Shown: positions 7,780-15,021 of the stretch, piece by piece
How positions within the stretch are numbered: position 1 is the first letter of the stretch
Layout of the letters: every line of letters begins with the position of its first letter
NCBI GenBank assembly: GCA_964486935.1
Contig: CAZAPG010000049.1
Location: 1 to 59,231 of the forward strand
Direction of reading: 5' to 3'
Source: CAZAPG01 sp964486935
GTDB lineage: Bacteria; Chloroflexota; Anaerolineae; 4572-78; J111
DNA length: 59,231 nucleotides
Made by a program: the position numbers and the translations under genes
The notes under the pieces: model-generated
What the model was told of the DNA's origin: nothing
Seen by the model: only the letters and a program-made list of their open reading frames with translations
Database searches by the model: none

Positions 7780-7806
7780 TAGTCGCAAAAGGCAGCCAAA
7801 AGTTAC
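7780..7806 (-). promoter_or_regulatory. ECF-type promoter of the GT-C gene
   Basis: On the minus strand GTAACT (7806-7801) and CGACTA (7785-7780) are separated by 15 bases. Each element differs by one base from the two copies upstream of the ECF sigma and DUF2892 genes, and the TTTGGC just after the -35 is also shared. Confidence 0.55.
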
Positions 7807-7922
7807 GCACCCCGGCAAAATTGATAAAAGTTTTTAAGGTTAGCTTTTTTGCTCAAAATCGCCCTATTTCATAAACTGAGCGGATTGGATTTTTACTCAG
7901 CAGAAAATTTAAGGTTGGCGGC

Positions 7923-7949
7923 GTTACTTTTTTGCCATAATCCCGACCT
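7923..7949 (+). promoter_or_regulatory. Weaker ECF-type promoter of the sigma gene at 7961
   Basis: GTTACT (7923-7928) and CGACCT (7944-7949) are again 15 bases apart. Transcription would begin about 4 bases before the ATG at 7961. No Shine-Dalgarno is visible before that ATG, so the message may be leaderless. The rest of 7807-7922 shows no gene. Confidence 0.4.
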
Positions 7950-7960
7950 TAGACGTACCT

Positions 7961-8533
7961 ATGATTATTAGCAACGACGAGCAGCTTCTGGCTAACGCCA
8001 AACAACTGGATCCGGCTGCCCTGCAGGCGCTCCACCAACAGTTTTACCCAATGGTGGCGCGCTATGTTCAGTTTAAGGTTGGCAACCCTCACACGGTTGA
8101 AGACCTGACTGGCGAGGTATTCGTGCGCATGCTCGAAGGATTAAAGCGGGGCCAAAGCTGGCGAGATTCGCCGCAGGGTTGGATTATGGGGATTGCTCGC
8201 CATGTTGTTACCGACCACTATCGGCATCAAGAGCGTGTGGCCGAGGTTGAGTTGGATGAGCGATTTACTGCCGCCGAAGAGGCCACGCCGTTTCACCAAA
8301 CCATGTTAAATGAGCGCAAACGTCAGCTATTGCAGGCAATTCAGCAGCTAACCGATGAACAACGCGATGTAGTTTTAATGCGGTTTATGGAAGGAATTGA
8401 TATTCAGGGGGTCGCCAAAGCGATTAACAAAACGCCCGGAGCGGTCAAGGCCCTTCAACACCGGGCGCTTCGCGCGCTGGCAGAAATTATGCAGGACTCA
8501 TTAGTTGATAGCGCCCTGGGCCTGGAAGAATAA
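7961..8533 (+). CDS. ECF RNA polymerase sigma factor
   Basis: The 190-residue protein contains region 2 (LHQQFYPMVARYVQFKVGN, TVEDLTGEVFVRMLEGL, GWIMGIARHVVTDHYR) and region 4 (QLTDEQRDVVLMRFMEGIDIQGVAKAI, then TPGAVKALQHRALRALAEI). The DUF5667-type membrane protein begins two bases after its stop, the usual arrangement for a sigma factor and its membrane regulator in Chloroflexota. It is not close in sequence to the other two ECF factors in the window. Confidence 0.9.
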   Translation: MIISNDEQLLANAKQLDPAALQALHQQFYPMVARYVQFKVGNPHTVEDLTGEVFVRMLEGLKRGQSWRDSPQGWIMGIARHVVTDHYRHQERVAEVELDERFTAAEEATPFHQTMLNERKRQLLQAIQQLTDEQRDVVLMRFMEGIDIQGVAKAINKTPGAVKALQHRALRALAEIMQDSLVDSALGLEE

Positions 8534-8535
8534 CA

Positions 8536-9741
8536 ATGAACGACGAATTGACGTTCAACCTGGATGACAAATTAGAAGATGCCCTGGCCATGCTGGCCGC
8601 CGGTTTACCCCTGGAAGAGGTTTTGGCCGGTGCCGGCAGCGATGCCGCATGGCTGCGCCCGCTGTTGCAAACTGCCACCGACATCCAGCAGTTACAGGCA
8701 GATATCACCCTGCCCCCACCCGATGCCAGCTTGCAACGGCTTCTCAACCACGGCCAGCAGTTAGCGGCAGAGCCTCCCCCCGCCGGCTGGCGAGAAACGC
8801 CTGGCAATTTGTTTTCAGGCAAATACAAACTGGCCTTCACCGGCACGGCTGCCGCAGTGATGGCGGCCGCTCTGTTGGTGGTATTTTTGGCCGGAGGATT
8901 ATTGGGCGGCGGGCTGGTGCTGGCTGCCGAAAACAGCCTGCCCGGCCAGCCTTTGTATGGCGTCAAGCGGTTGGGAGAAACCCTGCGGCTAACCCTGGCT
9001 CAGGATAGTGTCCGGCAAGCGCAGCTTCTTGACAGCTTTAACCAACGCCGTTGGGAAGAGGCTCAACTTTTGCTCCGGCAAAACAGCCGGGCCGAGATAA
9101 CCCTGACCGGTGTCATCGAATCGGTTACTGATAAGGGCGTTGTGGTTAACAATCTTCTCATTCAAATTGGCCCGGACACCACAACCGGCGGGCAATTAAC
9201 GGCAGGGGCGCAAATTCGGGTGACGGGCACAACCCAGCCCCCCGATAAATTGGTTGCCGCCAGCGTTACTGTTATCCAACCTGCCCCGCCTCAACCCACG
9301 CCAACCCCATCGCCAACAGCTACAGTAACGCCGCCCGCCCCCAGCGCCACGGCAACCTCAGAAGGCGAGTCAAAATCCGATACGATTCAGTTGCCGCCAA
9401 CAGATACACCCACGGCAACGGCCACCGCAACCCAAACGCCGCCACCCCCAACGGCAACTCCAACCGCAACGCCGGCAAATACGGCCACGCCTTTACCCAC
9501 GCCAATTCCAACTGCGGGTATTCAATCGCCGCCAACATCTGTTCCGGTTGAGGACGGCAATGATAATGTTATCGACAACGAAGCCCCCAATGAAAATGAA
9601 GACGAGGGTGAGCATCAGGAAGATAACTCAAATGACTCCAGCGATGACAACAGCGGTTCCGATAGCGGCAGCAGTGATGATGATGACCGTGGCGGCAACA
9701 GCGGCAAAGGCGGCGGGGCAGATGATAACGACGATGATTAA
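8536..9741 (+). CDS. DUF5667/DUF5666-type membrane protein, probable sigma-factor regulator
   Basis: The 401-residue protein has a cytoplasmic N-terminal part (1-95, AMLAAGLPLEEVLAG), a membrane helix (about 98-122), a DUF5667-like domain (AENSLPGQPLYGVKRLGE, then QAQLLDSFNQRRWEEAQ), a DUF5666-like beta domain (LTGVIESVTDKGVVVNN to about 240), a Thr/Pro-rich stretch (240-335) and an acidic tail. The tail ends NSGKGGGADDNDDD, close to the end of the Asp-rich lipoprotein at 5134-6075. It is tightly coupled to the sigma gene, so an anti-sigma role is likely, though no zinc finger is present. Confidence 0.78.
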   Translation: MNDELTFNLDDKLEDALAMLAAGLPLEEVLAGAGSDAAWLRPLLQTATDIQQLQADITLPPPDASLQRLLNHGQQLAAEPPPAGWRETPGNLFSGKYKLAFTGTAAAVMAAALLVVFLAGGLLGGGLVLAAENSLPGQPLYGVKRLGETLRLTLAQDSVRQAQLLDSFNQRRWEEAQLLLRQNSRAEITLTGVIESVTDKGVVVNNLLIQIGPDTTTGGQLTAGAQIRVTGTTQPPDKLVAASVTVIQPAPPQPTPTPSPTATVTPPAPSATATSEGESKSDTIQLPPTDTPTATATATQTPPPPTATPTATPANTATPLPTPIPTAGIQSPPTSVPVEDGNDNVIDNEAPNENEDEGEHQEDNSNDSSDDNSGSDSGSSDDDDRGGNSGKGGGADDNDDD

Positions 9742-9772
9742 TAGAAAGCTATAAAAAAATATATTCATTTAA

Positions 9773-9814
9773 ACCTTCCCGGAAGCTCGATGCACATTGA
9801 GCTTCCGGGAAGGT
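9773..9814 (+). terminator. Strong hairpin after the DUF5667 gene; ACCTTCCCGGAAG family
   Basis: A 16-bp perfect stem (arms 9773-9788 and 9799-9814) closes a 10-base loop between two convergent genes. It has no long T run on the plus strand, so it may be a dispersed repeat serving as a terminator. A relative with mismatches is at 37569-37607. Confidence 0.6.
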
Positions 9815-9827
9815 GTTCAACATAAAA

Positions 9828-9862
9828 TACGGCCTCATCCACGTAAAACAGATGAGGCCGTA
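9828..9862 (-). terminator. Terminator of valS
   Basis: TACGGCCTCATC pairs perfectly with GATGAGGCCGTA (12 bp) around an 11-base loop. On the minus strand the stem is followed by TTTTATG, just downstream of the valS stop. Confidence 0.65.
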
Positions 9863-9878
9863 ATAATGCTTGAACCGG

Positions 9879-12566
9879 TTAGCCCAACTCTGTAAGCCGC
9901 TCCTGAACTTTAGCCGCCTGCAACTCCAGGTCGGCCAGCCGTTCGCGTTCGCGCTCGACAACCTCGGGCGGGGCTTTTTGGGTAAAGCCGGTATTGCCAA
10001 GTTTGCCCTTACTGGCGGCGATACGTTTTTCAAGGTCGGCCAGCTCTTTCTGGGCGCGCGCTCTCTCGGCCTCAAGGTCTATCATCCCGGCCAGGGGCAG
10101 GTAAACTTCGATGCCGCCGCTAATCACCTGCCCCACCGATTTGTCCGGCTTGTCGGGCAGCGAAGCCACCAGCTTCAGGCTGGCCTCATCCAGCCGGGCC
10201 AGCGAGATGACTATTTCGGCCTGTTTTTGCAGTAACTCAAAGTGCTCGCCGGCGGCAATAAAGGCTGGGATGCTCCGGCCAGGCTCCACGTTATATTCGG
10301 AGCGGATGTTGCGGATAGCCCGAATTAGCTCAATCAATATTGACATTTGAGCCTCGGCCTCTTCATCAACGGGACGGTGGCTCTCGCGGGGCCATTCGGC
10401 CACCATCAGGGCTTCGCCCTCGTGGGGCAGGTGCTGCCAGACGGCTTCGGTTACAAAAGGGATAAAGGGGTGCAGCATCCGCAGGGCGCGGTCCAGCACG
10501 TACACCAGCACCCGCCGCACGGTGGCCTGGGCGCGGTCATCGGCGCCGTATAACCGGATTTTGGCAATCTCGATGTACCAGTCGGCAAACTCGCTCCAGA
10601 AAAATTCGTACAGTTGGCGGCCCGCCTCGCCAAAATTGTAGTCGTCAATCAGGCGGGTCACATCAACCACCAGCCGGTTGAGCCGGCTCAAAATCCAGCG
10701 GTCGGGGATGGTCAGGTTTGACAGATTCCAGGTGGCGGCGCCGCTGGTTTCAAAAGCGGTGCCCAAATTGTTTACCACAAAGCGGGTGGCGTTCCAGATT
10801 TTGTTGCAAAAGTTGCGGTTGGCCGCAATCCGGTCCAGCGACAGGTTCATATCATTGCCGGGCGTCGAGCCGGTGAGCAGGGTAAAGCGCATGGCATCGG
10901 TGCCGTATTCGTCCATTACATCCAGCGGGTCGATGACGTTGCCGGCGGTTTTGCTCATTTTACGGCCATGCTCGTCGCGGATGAGTCCGTGCAGGTAAAC
11001 CGTGTGGAACGGCGCCTGGCCGGTATATTCCAGACCGCTCATAATCATGCGGGCCACCCAGAAAAAGAGAATATCGTAGCCGGTTTCCATGACACTGTTG
11101 GGGTAGTAGCGTTGCAAATCGGGGGTGTTATCGGGCCAGCCCAGGGTGGAAAAGGGCCACAGGCCAGAACTGAACCAGGTATCCAGCACGTCGGGGTCTT
11201 GCTCGATGTTTTGGCTGCCGCAGTGAGCGCAGGCGGCCGGGTCTTCGCGGGCCACCGTCATCTGGTCGCAATCGCCGCAGTACCACACCGGAATGCGGTG
11301 CCCCCACCAAAGCTGGCGGCTAATGCACCAATCCCTGATATTTTCCAGCCAGTTATTGTACACGCGGGTGAAGCGTTGGGGGATGATGGTAATCTGGCCC
11401 TCGGCCACGGCCTGCAAACCTTTTTGGGCCAGCGGCTCCATTTTTACAAACCACTGCTTTGACACCAGCGGCTCTATCACCTCGCCGCCCCGCTGCGAGC
11501 GCGGCACCTGCATGGAGTAGGGTTTCACTTCAAGGGTTAAGTCTGTGGCCTCCATATCGGCCCATAATTTTTGGCGACACTCAAAGCGGTCCAGTCCTTG
11601 ATAAGGGCCGGCGTTTTCATTCATGGTGGCGTCTTTGTTCATCACGTTGATTATCATCAAGCCGTGGCGCTGGCCGATTTCAAAATCGTTGGGGTCGTGG
11701 CCGGGGGTGATTTTTAGCGCGCCGGTGCCAAATTCCATATCCACGTAAGTGTCGTGGATGACGGGGATGGTCCGTTTGAGGATGGGCACCAGGCAGGTTT
11801 TGCCAATCAGGTGGCGATAACGCTCGTCGTCGGGGTGAACGGCCACGGCGGTATCGCCCAGAATGGTTTCGGGACGGGTGGTGGCCACCGGAATATATTC
11901 GCCGTGGCTGCCGGCCACCGGATATTTGAAGATGTAGAGATGGCCCTCTTCCTGGCTGTACTCCACCTCCAGATCACTTACGGCGGTTTGCAGCCCCGGC
12001 GACCAGTTAATCAGGTACTCGCCGCGATAAATTAGCCCTTTTTCATACAGCCGCACAAAAGCCTCGCGCACAGCGCGAGAAAGCCCCTCGTCAAGCGTAA
12101 AGCGTTCGCGCTCCCAATCGCACGATGCGCCAAGACGGCGATGCTGGTTAGAAATGATGCCGTCGTACTGCTCTTTCCAGGCCCAGGTGCGCTCTAAAAA
12201 CTTTTCGCGGCCAATCTCCTGGCGGCTGGCGCCTTCGGCGCGCAGGGCGCGTTCCACCTGCAACTGGGTGGCAATGCCGGCGTGGTCGGTGCCGGGAATC
12301 CAGAGCGCGGCCCGGCCCTGCATGCGGTGGTAGCGAATCATCAAATCCTCTACCGAGGCGGTCATGGCGTGTCCAATATGCAGCGCGCCGGTAACGTTGG
12401 GCGGCGGCATGGCAATTACAAACGGCTCGGCCTCGGGGCCGGCGTATTCGGGTTTGAAATAGCCTTTACTTTCCCACCAATCGTAAAGAGGCTGCTCAAA
12501 CAGTTTGGGGTCGTAGGCTTTGGCCATGTTTTTAGAGTCGATCAGTAATTCTTTTGGCGCTGTCAT
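9879..12566 (-). CDS. valS: Valyl-tRNA synthetase
   Basis: The 895-residue enzyme charges tRNA-Val with valine in the cytoplasm. The class I signature motifs are visible: PPPNVTGALHIGH near residue 55 and KMSKTAGN near 540. The editing domain (TTRPETILGDTAVAVHPDD) and the zinc-type segment (WYCGDCDQM then CAHCGS) lie between. The C-terminus is the Val-specific coiled coil (LEAERARAQKELADLEKRI onward). Length and order match bacterial ValRS. The ATG at 12566 is preceded by GGGAGG. A T-box leader and a consensus promoter lie upstream, so expression should respond to uncharged tRNA-Val. Confidence 0.97.
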   Translation of the reverse strand: MTAPKELLIDSKNMAKAYDPKLFEQPLYDWWESKGYFKPEYAGPEAEPFVIAMPPPNVTGALHIGHAMTASVEDLMIRYHRMQGRAALWIPGTDHAGIATQLQVERALRAEGASRQEIGREKFLERTWAWKEQYDGIISNQHRRLGASCDWERERFTLDEGLSRAVREAFVRLYEKGLIYRGEYLINWSPGLQTAVSDLEVEYSQEEGHLYIFKYPVAGSHGEYIPVATTRPETILGDTAVAVHPDDERYRHLIGKTCLVPILKRTIPVIHDTYVDMEFGTGALKITPGHDPNDFEIGQRHGLMIINVMNKDATMNENAGPYQGLDRFECRQKLWADMEATDLTLEVKPYSMQVPRSQRGGEVIEPLVSKQWFVKMEPLAQKGLQAVAEGQITIIPQRFTRVYNNWLENIRDWCISRQLWWGHRIPVWYCGDCDQMTVAREDPAACAHCGSQNIEQDPDVLDTWFSSGLWPFSTLGWPDNTPDLQRYYPNSVMETGYDILFFWVARMIMSGLEYTGQAPFHTVYLHGLIRDEHGRKMSKTAGNVIDPLDVMDEYGTDAMRFTLLTGSTPGNDMNLSLDRIAANRNFCNKIWNATRFVVNNLGTAFETSGAATWNLSNLTIPDRWILSRLNRLVVDVTRLIDDYNFGEAGRQLYEFFWSEFADWYIEIAKIRLYGADDRAQATVRRVLVYVLDRALRMLHPFIPFVTEAVWQHLPHEGEALMVAEWPRESHRPVDEEAEAQMSILIELIRAIRNIRSEYNVEPGRSIPAFIAAGEHFELLQKQAEIVISLARLDEASLKLVASLPDKPDKSVGQVISGGIEVYLPLAGMIDLEAERARAQKELADLEKRIAASKGKLGNTGFTQKAPPEVVERERERLADLELQAAKVQERLTELG

Positions 12567-12596
12567 TGTTTCTCCCTCCCTTGTAAATAGATGGAT

Positions 12597-12646
12597 GGAG
12601 TCCCAAAGCTTGCTTTGGCATACTACCAGAGCAAGCTCTGGACTCC
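12597..12646. repeat. Imperfect 50-bp inverted repeat in the valS leader
   Basis: The arms GGAGTCCCAAAGCTTGCTTTGG and the inverted CCAGAGCAAGCTCTGGACTCC pair with few mismatches around a short spacer. It lies between the T-box terminator and the valS start. It looks like a dispersed palindromic element rather than part of the riboswitch. Confidence 0.55.
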
Positions 12647-12652
12647 TTATTC

Positions 12653-12705
12653 TTTTTCACTCCTTGTTGCCGCCACAGGCATAGGGACGGTCGCACTCTC
12701 CTGGA
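12653..12705. repeat. Partial copy of the GGAGTGAAAAA element and its flank
   Basis: The sequence TTTTTCACTCC, then TTGTTGCCG and AGGGACGGTC, aligns with 269-315, where TTTTTCATTCC is followed by TCGTTGCCG and AGGGACTGTC. The match covers more than the palindrome, so the two sites share a longer element. Confidence 0.5.
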
Positions 12706-12750
12706 TTGACTGCCGACGGCTGACCGCTGAGTTAATATTTCGGCGACCTG

Positions 12751-12770
12751 CCCTGAGCGCAGTCGAAGGG
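12751..12770. repeat. CCCTGAGC-type REP element
   Basis: CCCTGAGCGCAGTCGAAGGG belongs to a short dispersed palindromic sequence common in several phyla. Two related copies occur inside the coding sequence at 25211-25261. Here it lies between the T-box and valS. Confidence 0.6.
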
Positions 12771-12789
12771 TGGCGCTCGGCGGTCATAA

Positions 12790-13102
12790 AATAAAAAATC
12801 CCTTTCATCTTCTTCAAGGACGAAAGGGTTTCCGCGGTACCACCTTGTTTGTCAGTAGCCACTAGCCGGTGGCCGGTAGTCAAAAAACTATTTTGACAAC
12901 TGACAACTGACAATTGATTACTAACCACTCAATTGCGCGATAACGGGCGAACCCGGAGCGACCTACTGAAATTTCAGCCGCTCAACTCCCAGGCGACCTT
13001 CGGCAGCGATAACTGAGCGGGACTTGCAGCCTGTGGCCCCGCCTCTCTGGCAGTTGCTTACTGCCTACTCCTCCTGCTCACCGTTTTTGCTGTTGCAGAA
13101 TT
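12790..13102 (-). promoter_or_regulatory. T-box leader (tRNA-Val-sensing) of valS
   Basis: On the minus strand the T-box core AAGGTGGTACCGCGG (12846-12832) is followed by a terminator: CCCTTTCGTC pairs with GATGAAAGGG (12828-12819 with 12809-12800) and a T run follows. The T-box bases overlap the region able to form the antiterminator. Upstream are a Stem I region with AGTA- and AGAGAG-like parts and a Stem III (CGGGTTCGCCCG near 12950). A GTC in GAAGGTCGCC is a possible Val specifier but is uncertain. Between Stem III and the antiterminator lies a heptamer-like tract (AATTGTCAGTTGTCAGTTGTC, 12916-12896) that T-boxes do not normally contain. Confidence 0.88.
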
Positions 13103-13108
13103 GGGCAT

Positions 13109-13137
13109 AGTATAACCATCTGGGCAGAGAATGTCAA
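13109..13137 (-). promoter_or_regulatory. Sigma-70 promoter of the T-box-valS transcript
   Basis: TTGACA (13137-13132) and TATACT (13114-13109) are separated by 17 bases on the minus strand. Transcription would begin near 13102, at the start of the T-box leader. Confidence 0.8.
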
Positions 13138-13144
13138 GTAAGTT

Positions 13145-13732
13145 TTAACCAATAAACCCATCAACGTATTGCAAAAGCCAAACCATCGAGTGGGCGCCGG
13201 CCCAGGCAAAGACCAGGGTTTTGATGGTTTTGCCGGCCCAGCAGGCGGTTAAAAATCTCAGGTAGCCAAATTTGGAAGCGCCGGCAGCAATACCGGCCAA
13301 GTCGATAATGGGGTTGGGCACCACCGACAGCACAAAAATAGTCAGCAGGCCGTTTCTCTCCATCCAGCCCTGAATCCGTTTGTACATCTTTTGGTCTTCA
13401 ATCAGGGCCGAGCCGCCGTAGCCGGCCATGTAGCCGGTCGACTCGCCCAGGGCCTCGCCAATACCGGAAACCAGCCCGACAATAACCCAGTTGAAGGTTG
13501 CCCCGCCCACAAAGGTAAAAAACAGGCTGGGAATGGGCAGGGCGATGCTGGCGTTGCCAATCAGGCTGGTCAAGAAAATGCCAAAGTAGCCGTATTGCTG
13601 AAACCGGATAATCTGCTCCCGGCCAATGGTCAGGTATAACGCCACCGTAATCCCCATAGCCAGCAGCAGCGCCGATACGCGCAGAGCAATTTGCCAGTGG
13701 GTGTACGACTGTTTTGGGGCCGAATTTTCCAC
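13145..13732 (-). CDS. DedA/VTT-domain membrane protein
   Basis: This 195-residue integral membrane protein has the VTT (SNARE-associated/DedA) layout: one N-terminal helix, then GYFGIFLTSLIGNASIALPIPSL, a Gly-rich GEALGESTGYMAGYGG segment, a charged loop (MYKRIQGWMERNG) and LSVVPNPIIDLAGIAAGASKFGY. DedA-superfamily proteins act in lipid scrambling or flipping, some of them on undecaprenyl phosphate. The start is uncertain: a GTG at 13732 has no good Shine-Dalgarno, and the frame is open upstream to about 13856 without ATG. The gene ends just upstream of the valS promoter. Confidence 0.8.
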   Translation of the reverse strand: MENSAPKQSYTHWQIALRVSALLLAMGITVALYLTIGREQIIRFQQYGYFGIFLTSLIGNASIALPIPSLFFTFVGGATFNWVIVGLVSGIGEALGESTGYMAGYGGSALIEDQKMYKRIQGWMERNGLLTIFVLSVVPNPIIDLAGIAAGASKFGYLRFLTACWAGKTIKTLVFAWAGAHSMVWLLQYVDGFIG

Positions 13733-13868
13733 CTTTGAGTTGAAGGGGGCGGCCAGGCCGGCCGCCGCAGGCGACTCGGAGATGGTTTCTGGCGGTAAAG
13801 AATTGGTTGATGAAATTTGCTCGGTCAGGGTGGCGCGTCCTTGATAACAGTTCCAATTTTAAAAGGAA

Positions 13869-13897
13869 GGCAAGCGGCGTATTGCCTACCGCTTGCC
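13869..13897 (-). terminator. Terminator after the C39-like gene
   Basis: GGCAAGCGG and CCGCTTGCC form a perfect 9-bp stem, followed on the minus strand by TTCCTTTT. It separates the C39-like gene from the DedA-like gene. The bases 13940-13965 hold a short AATTTGTAATTGACAATTG tract of the heptamer type. Confidence 0.55.
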
Positions 13898-13996
13898 CTA
13901 TTAAACCAACAAGTTTAGTGTACCAGAAAAGAATAGCGAGTCAATTTGTAATTGACAATTGGGTGCGTCCCAAAATTTGGGGCAGACTCTTGGCAA

Positions 13997-14962
13997 TTAC
14001 GAGCGAGGTTTAATAATTAAAGCCCAGTTGACGCCCTGCTCTCGCCGCAGGTAACTTTGCCAGTTTTTGGTGGCGTTAGATACGGCTTCGGGGTTGCTGG
14101 CCCACGATTGTAAAAAATCTTGCAGGGGCACCTTGTCCATGCCCAGGGTTGAGCCGGCAAAGTGAACGGTTCGAGAGCGCATGTTGATTTTTTCAACAAT
14201 CAAAAAATGACCAATTGAGTTATTTTTATCGGCGGTTACAACATACCGGCCATTCTCTTTTCTCACCCGGATCAAAACAATGGCTACGCCGCCGCGCTGA
14301 ATCTGCTGCACCAAATCTTTGGTGGCGTAATGATTTCCGTGTTCAATGGCAAAAGGACTCCCCAACTCGTAATTAAGTGTGGTCGCCGTATTAACCAGGC
14401 CCCATTTGGAGATGCCATAAGAGGTAAAGCCGTGCTGCACGGCCACATCTCGCAGGCGGGTGTAATTGACGTTGCCTCCGAGGGCGTGCAGCGCCGCAAA
14501 CAGAGCCACCGGCCCGCAGGCGTTGTTGCTACCCGCCGGAAAGAACGGCTCCGGGTAATAAATCTGGTTGATGACCGGCACGTCGACCGAACTGGCAAAG
14601 ACCGGGGCAATAATGGGCAGGGTAATCATGACCGGTTCGCGGGTGGGGCGGGGCGTTGGCGTAAAGCCGGGCGGAAAGCCGCTTTCGGCCAGCACGTCGG
14701 TGGGTTCGGGAGTGGGGAACGTAGTTGGGGTGGGGGTAAGGGTGGGCGGCGGGCCGGGCCACAGCGTAGGCGTAGGCAAGGGGGTGGATGTGGCTGTAGG
14801 CGACGCGCTTACCTGGGCTAATTCGGCGGCAGCTACCCGCTCGGTTTCTTTGGCAACAAACAGTAAAAGTAACCCAATCACAACCAGAATATCAAAAATA
14901 ACAAATATAGCAACAAAAAATATCCAGCGTTGGGCAACCAGATGAAGCAGCTTTTGGCTCAT
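13997..14962 (-). CDS. Membrane-anchored C39-like cysteine peptidase
   Basis: The 321-residue protein has an N-terminal membrane helix (about 12-36), a Thr/Pro-rich linker (45-110) and a papain-fold C39-like domain. The likely catalytic Cys is in NNACGPVALFAAL and the His in NSIGHFLIVEK, with the downstream strand VHFAG. Such domains (Peptidase_C39_2) cleave peptides or act as surface hydrolases. The substrate is unknown. The gene follows the GT-C gene on the same strand after 59 bases, so they are probably co-transcribed. Confidence 0.75.
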   Translation of the reverse strand: MSQKLLHLVAQRWIFFVAIFVIFDILVVIGLLLLFVAKETERVAAAELAQVSASPTATSTPLPTPTLWPGPPPTLTPTPTTFPTPEPTDVLAESGFPPGFTPTPRPTREPVMITLPIIAPVFASSVDVPVINQIYYPEPFFPAGSNNACGPVALFAALHALGGNVNYTRLRDVAVQHGFTSYGISKWGLVNTATTLNYELGSPFAIEHGNHYATKDLVQQIQRGGVAIVLIRVRKENGRYVVTADKNNSIGHFLIVEKINMRSRTVHFAGSTLGMDKVPLQDFLQSWASNPEAVSNATKNWQSYLRREQGVNWALIIKPRS

Positions 14963-15021
14963 ATCCCTATTTTACATAAACTGGAATTTATTTCAAGAAG
15001 CTGCCGGCTGACGGGTTGCTT

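Noticed and set aside
12591..12794. Small plus-strand open frame with PALSAVEG-like sequence
   Set aside because: It is the translation of a REP element and palindromes in the valS leader, with no start signal.
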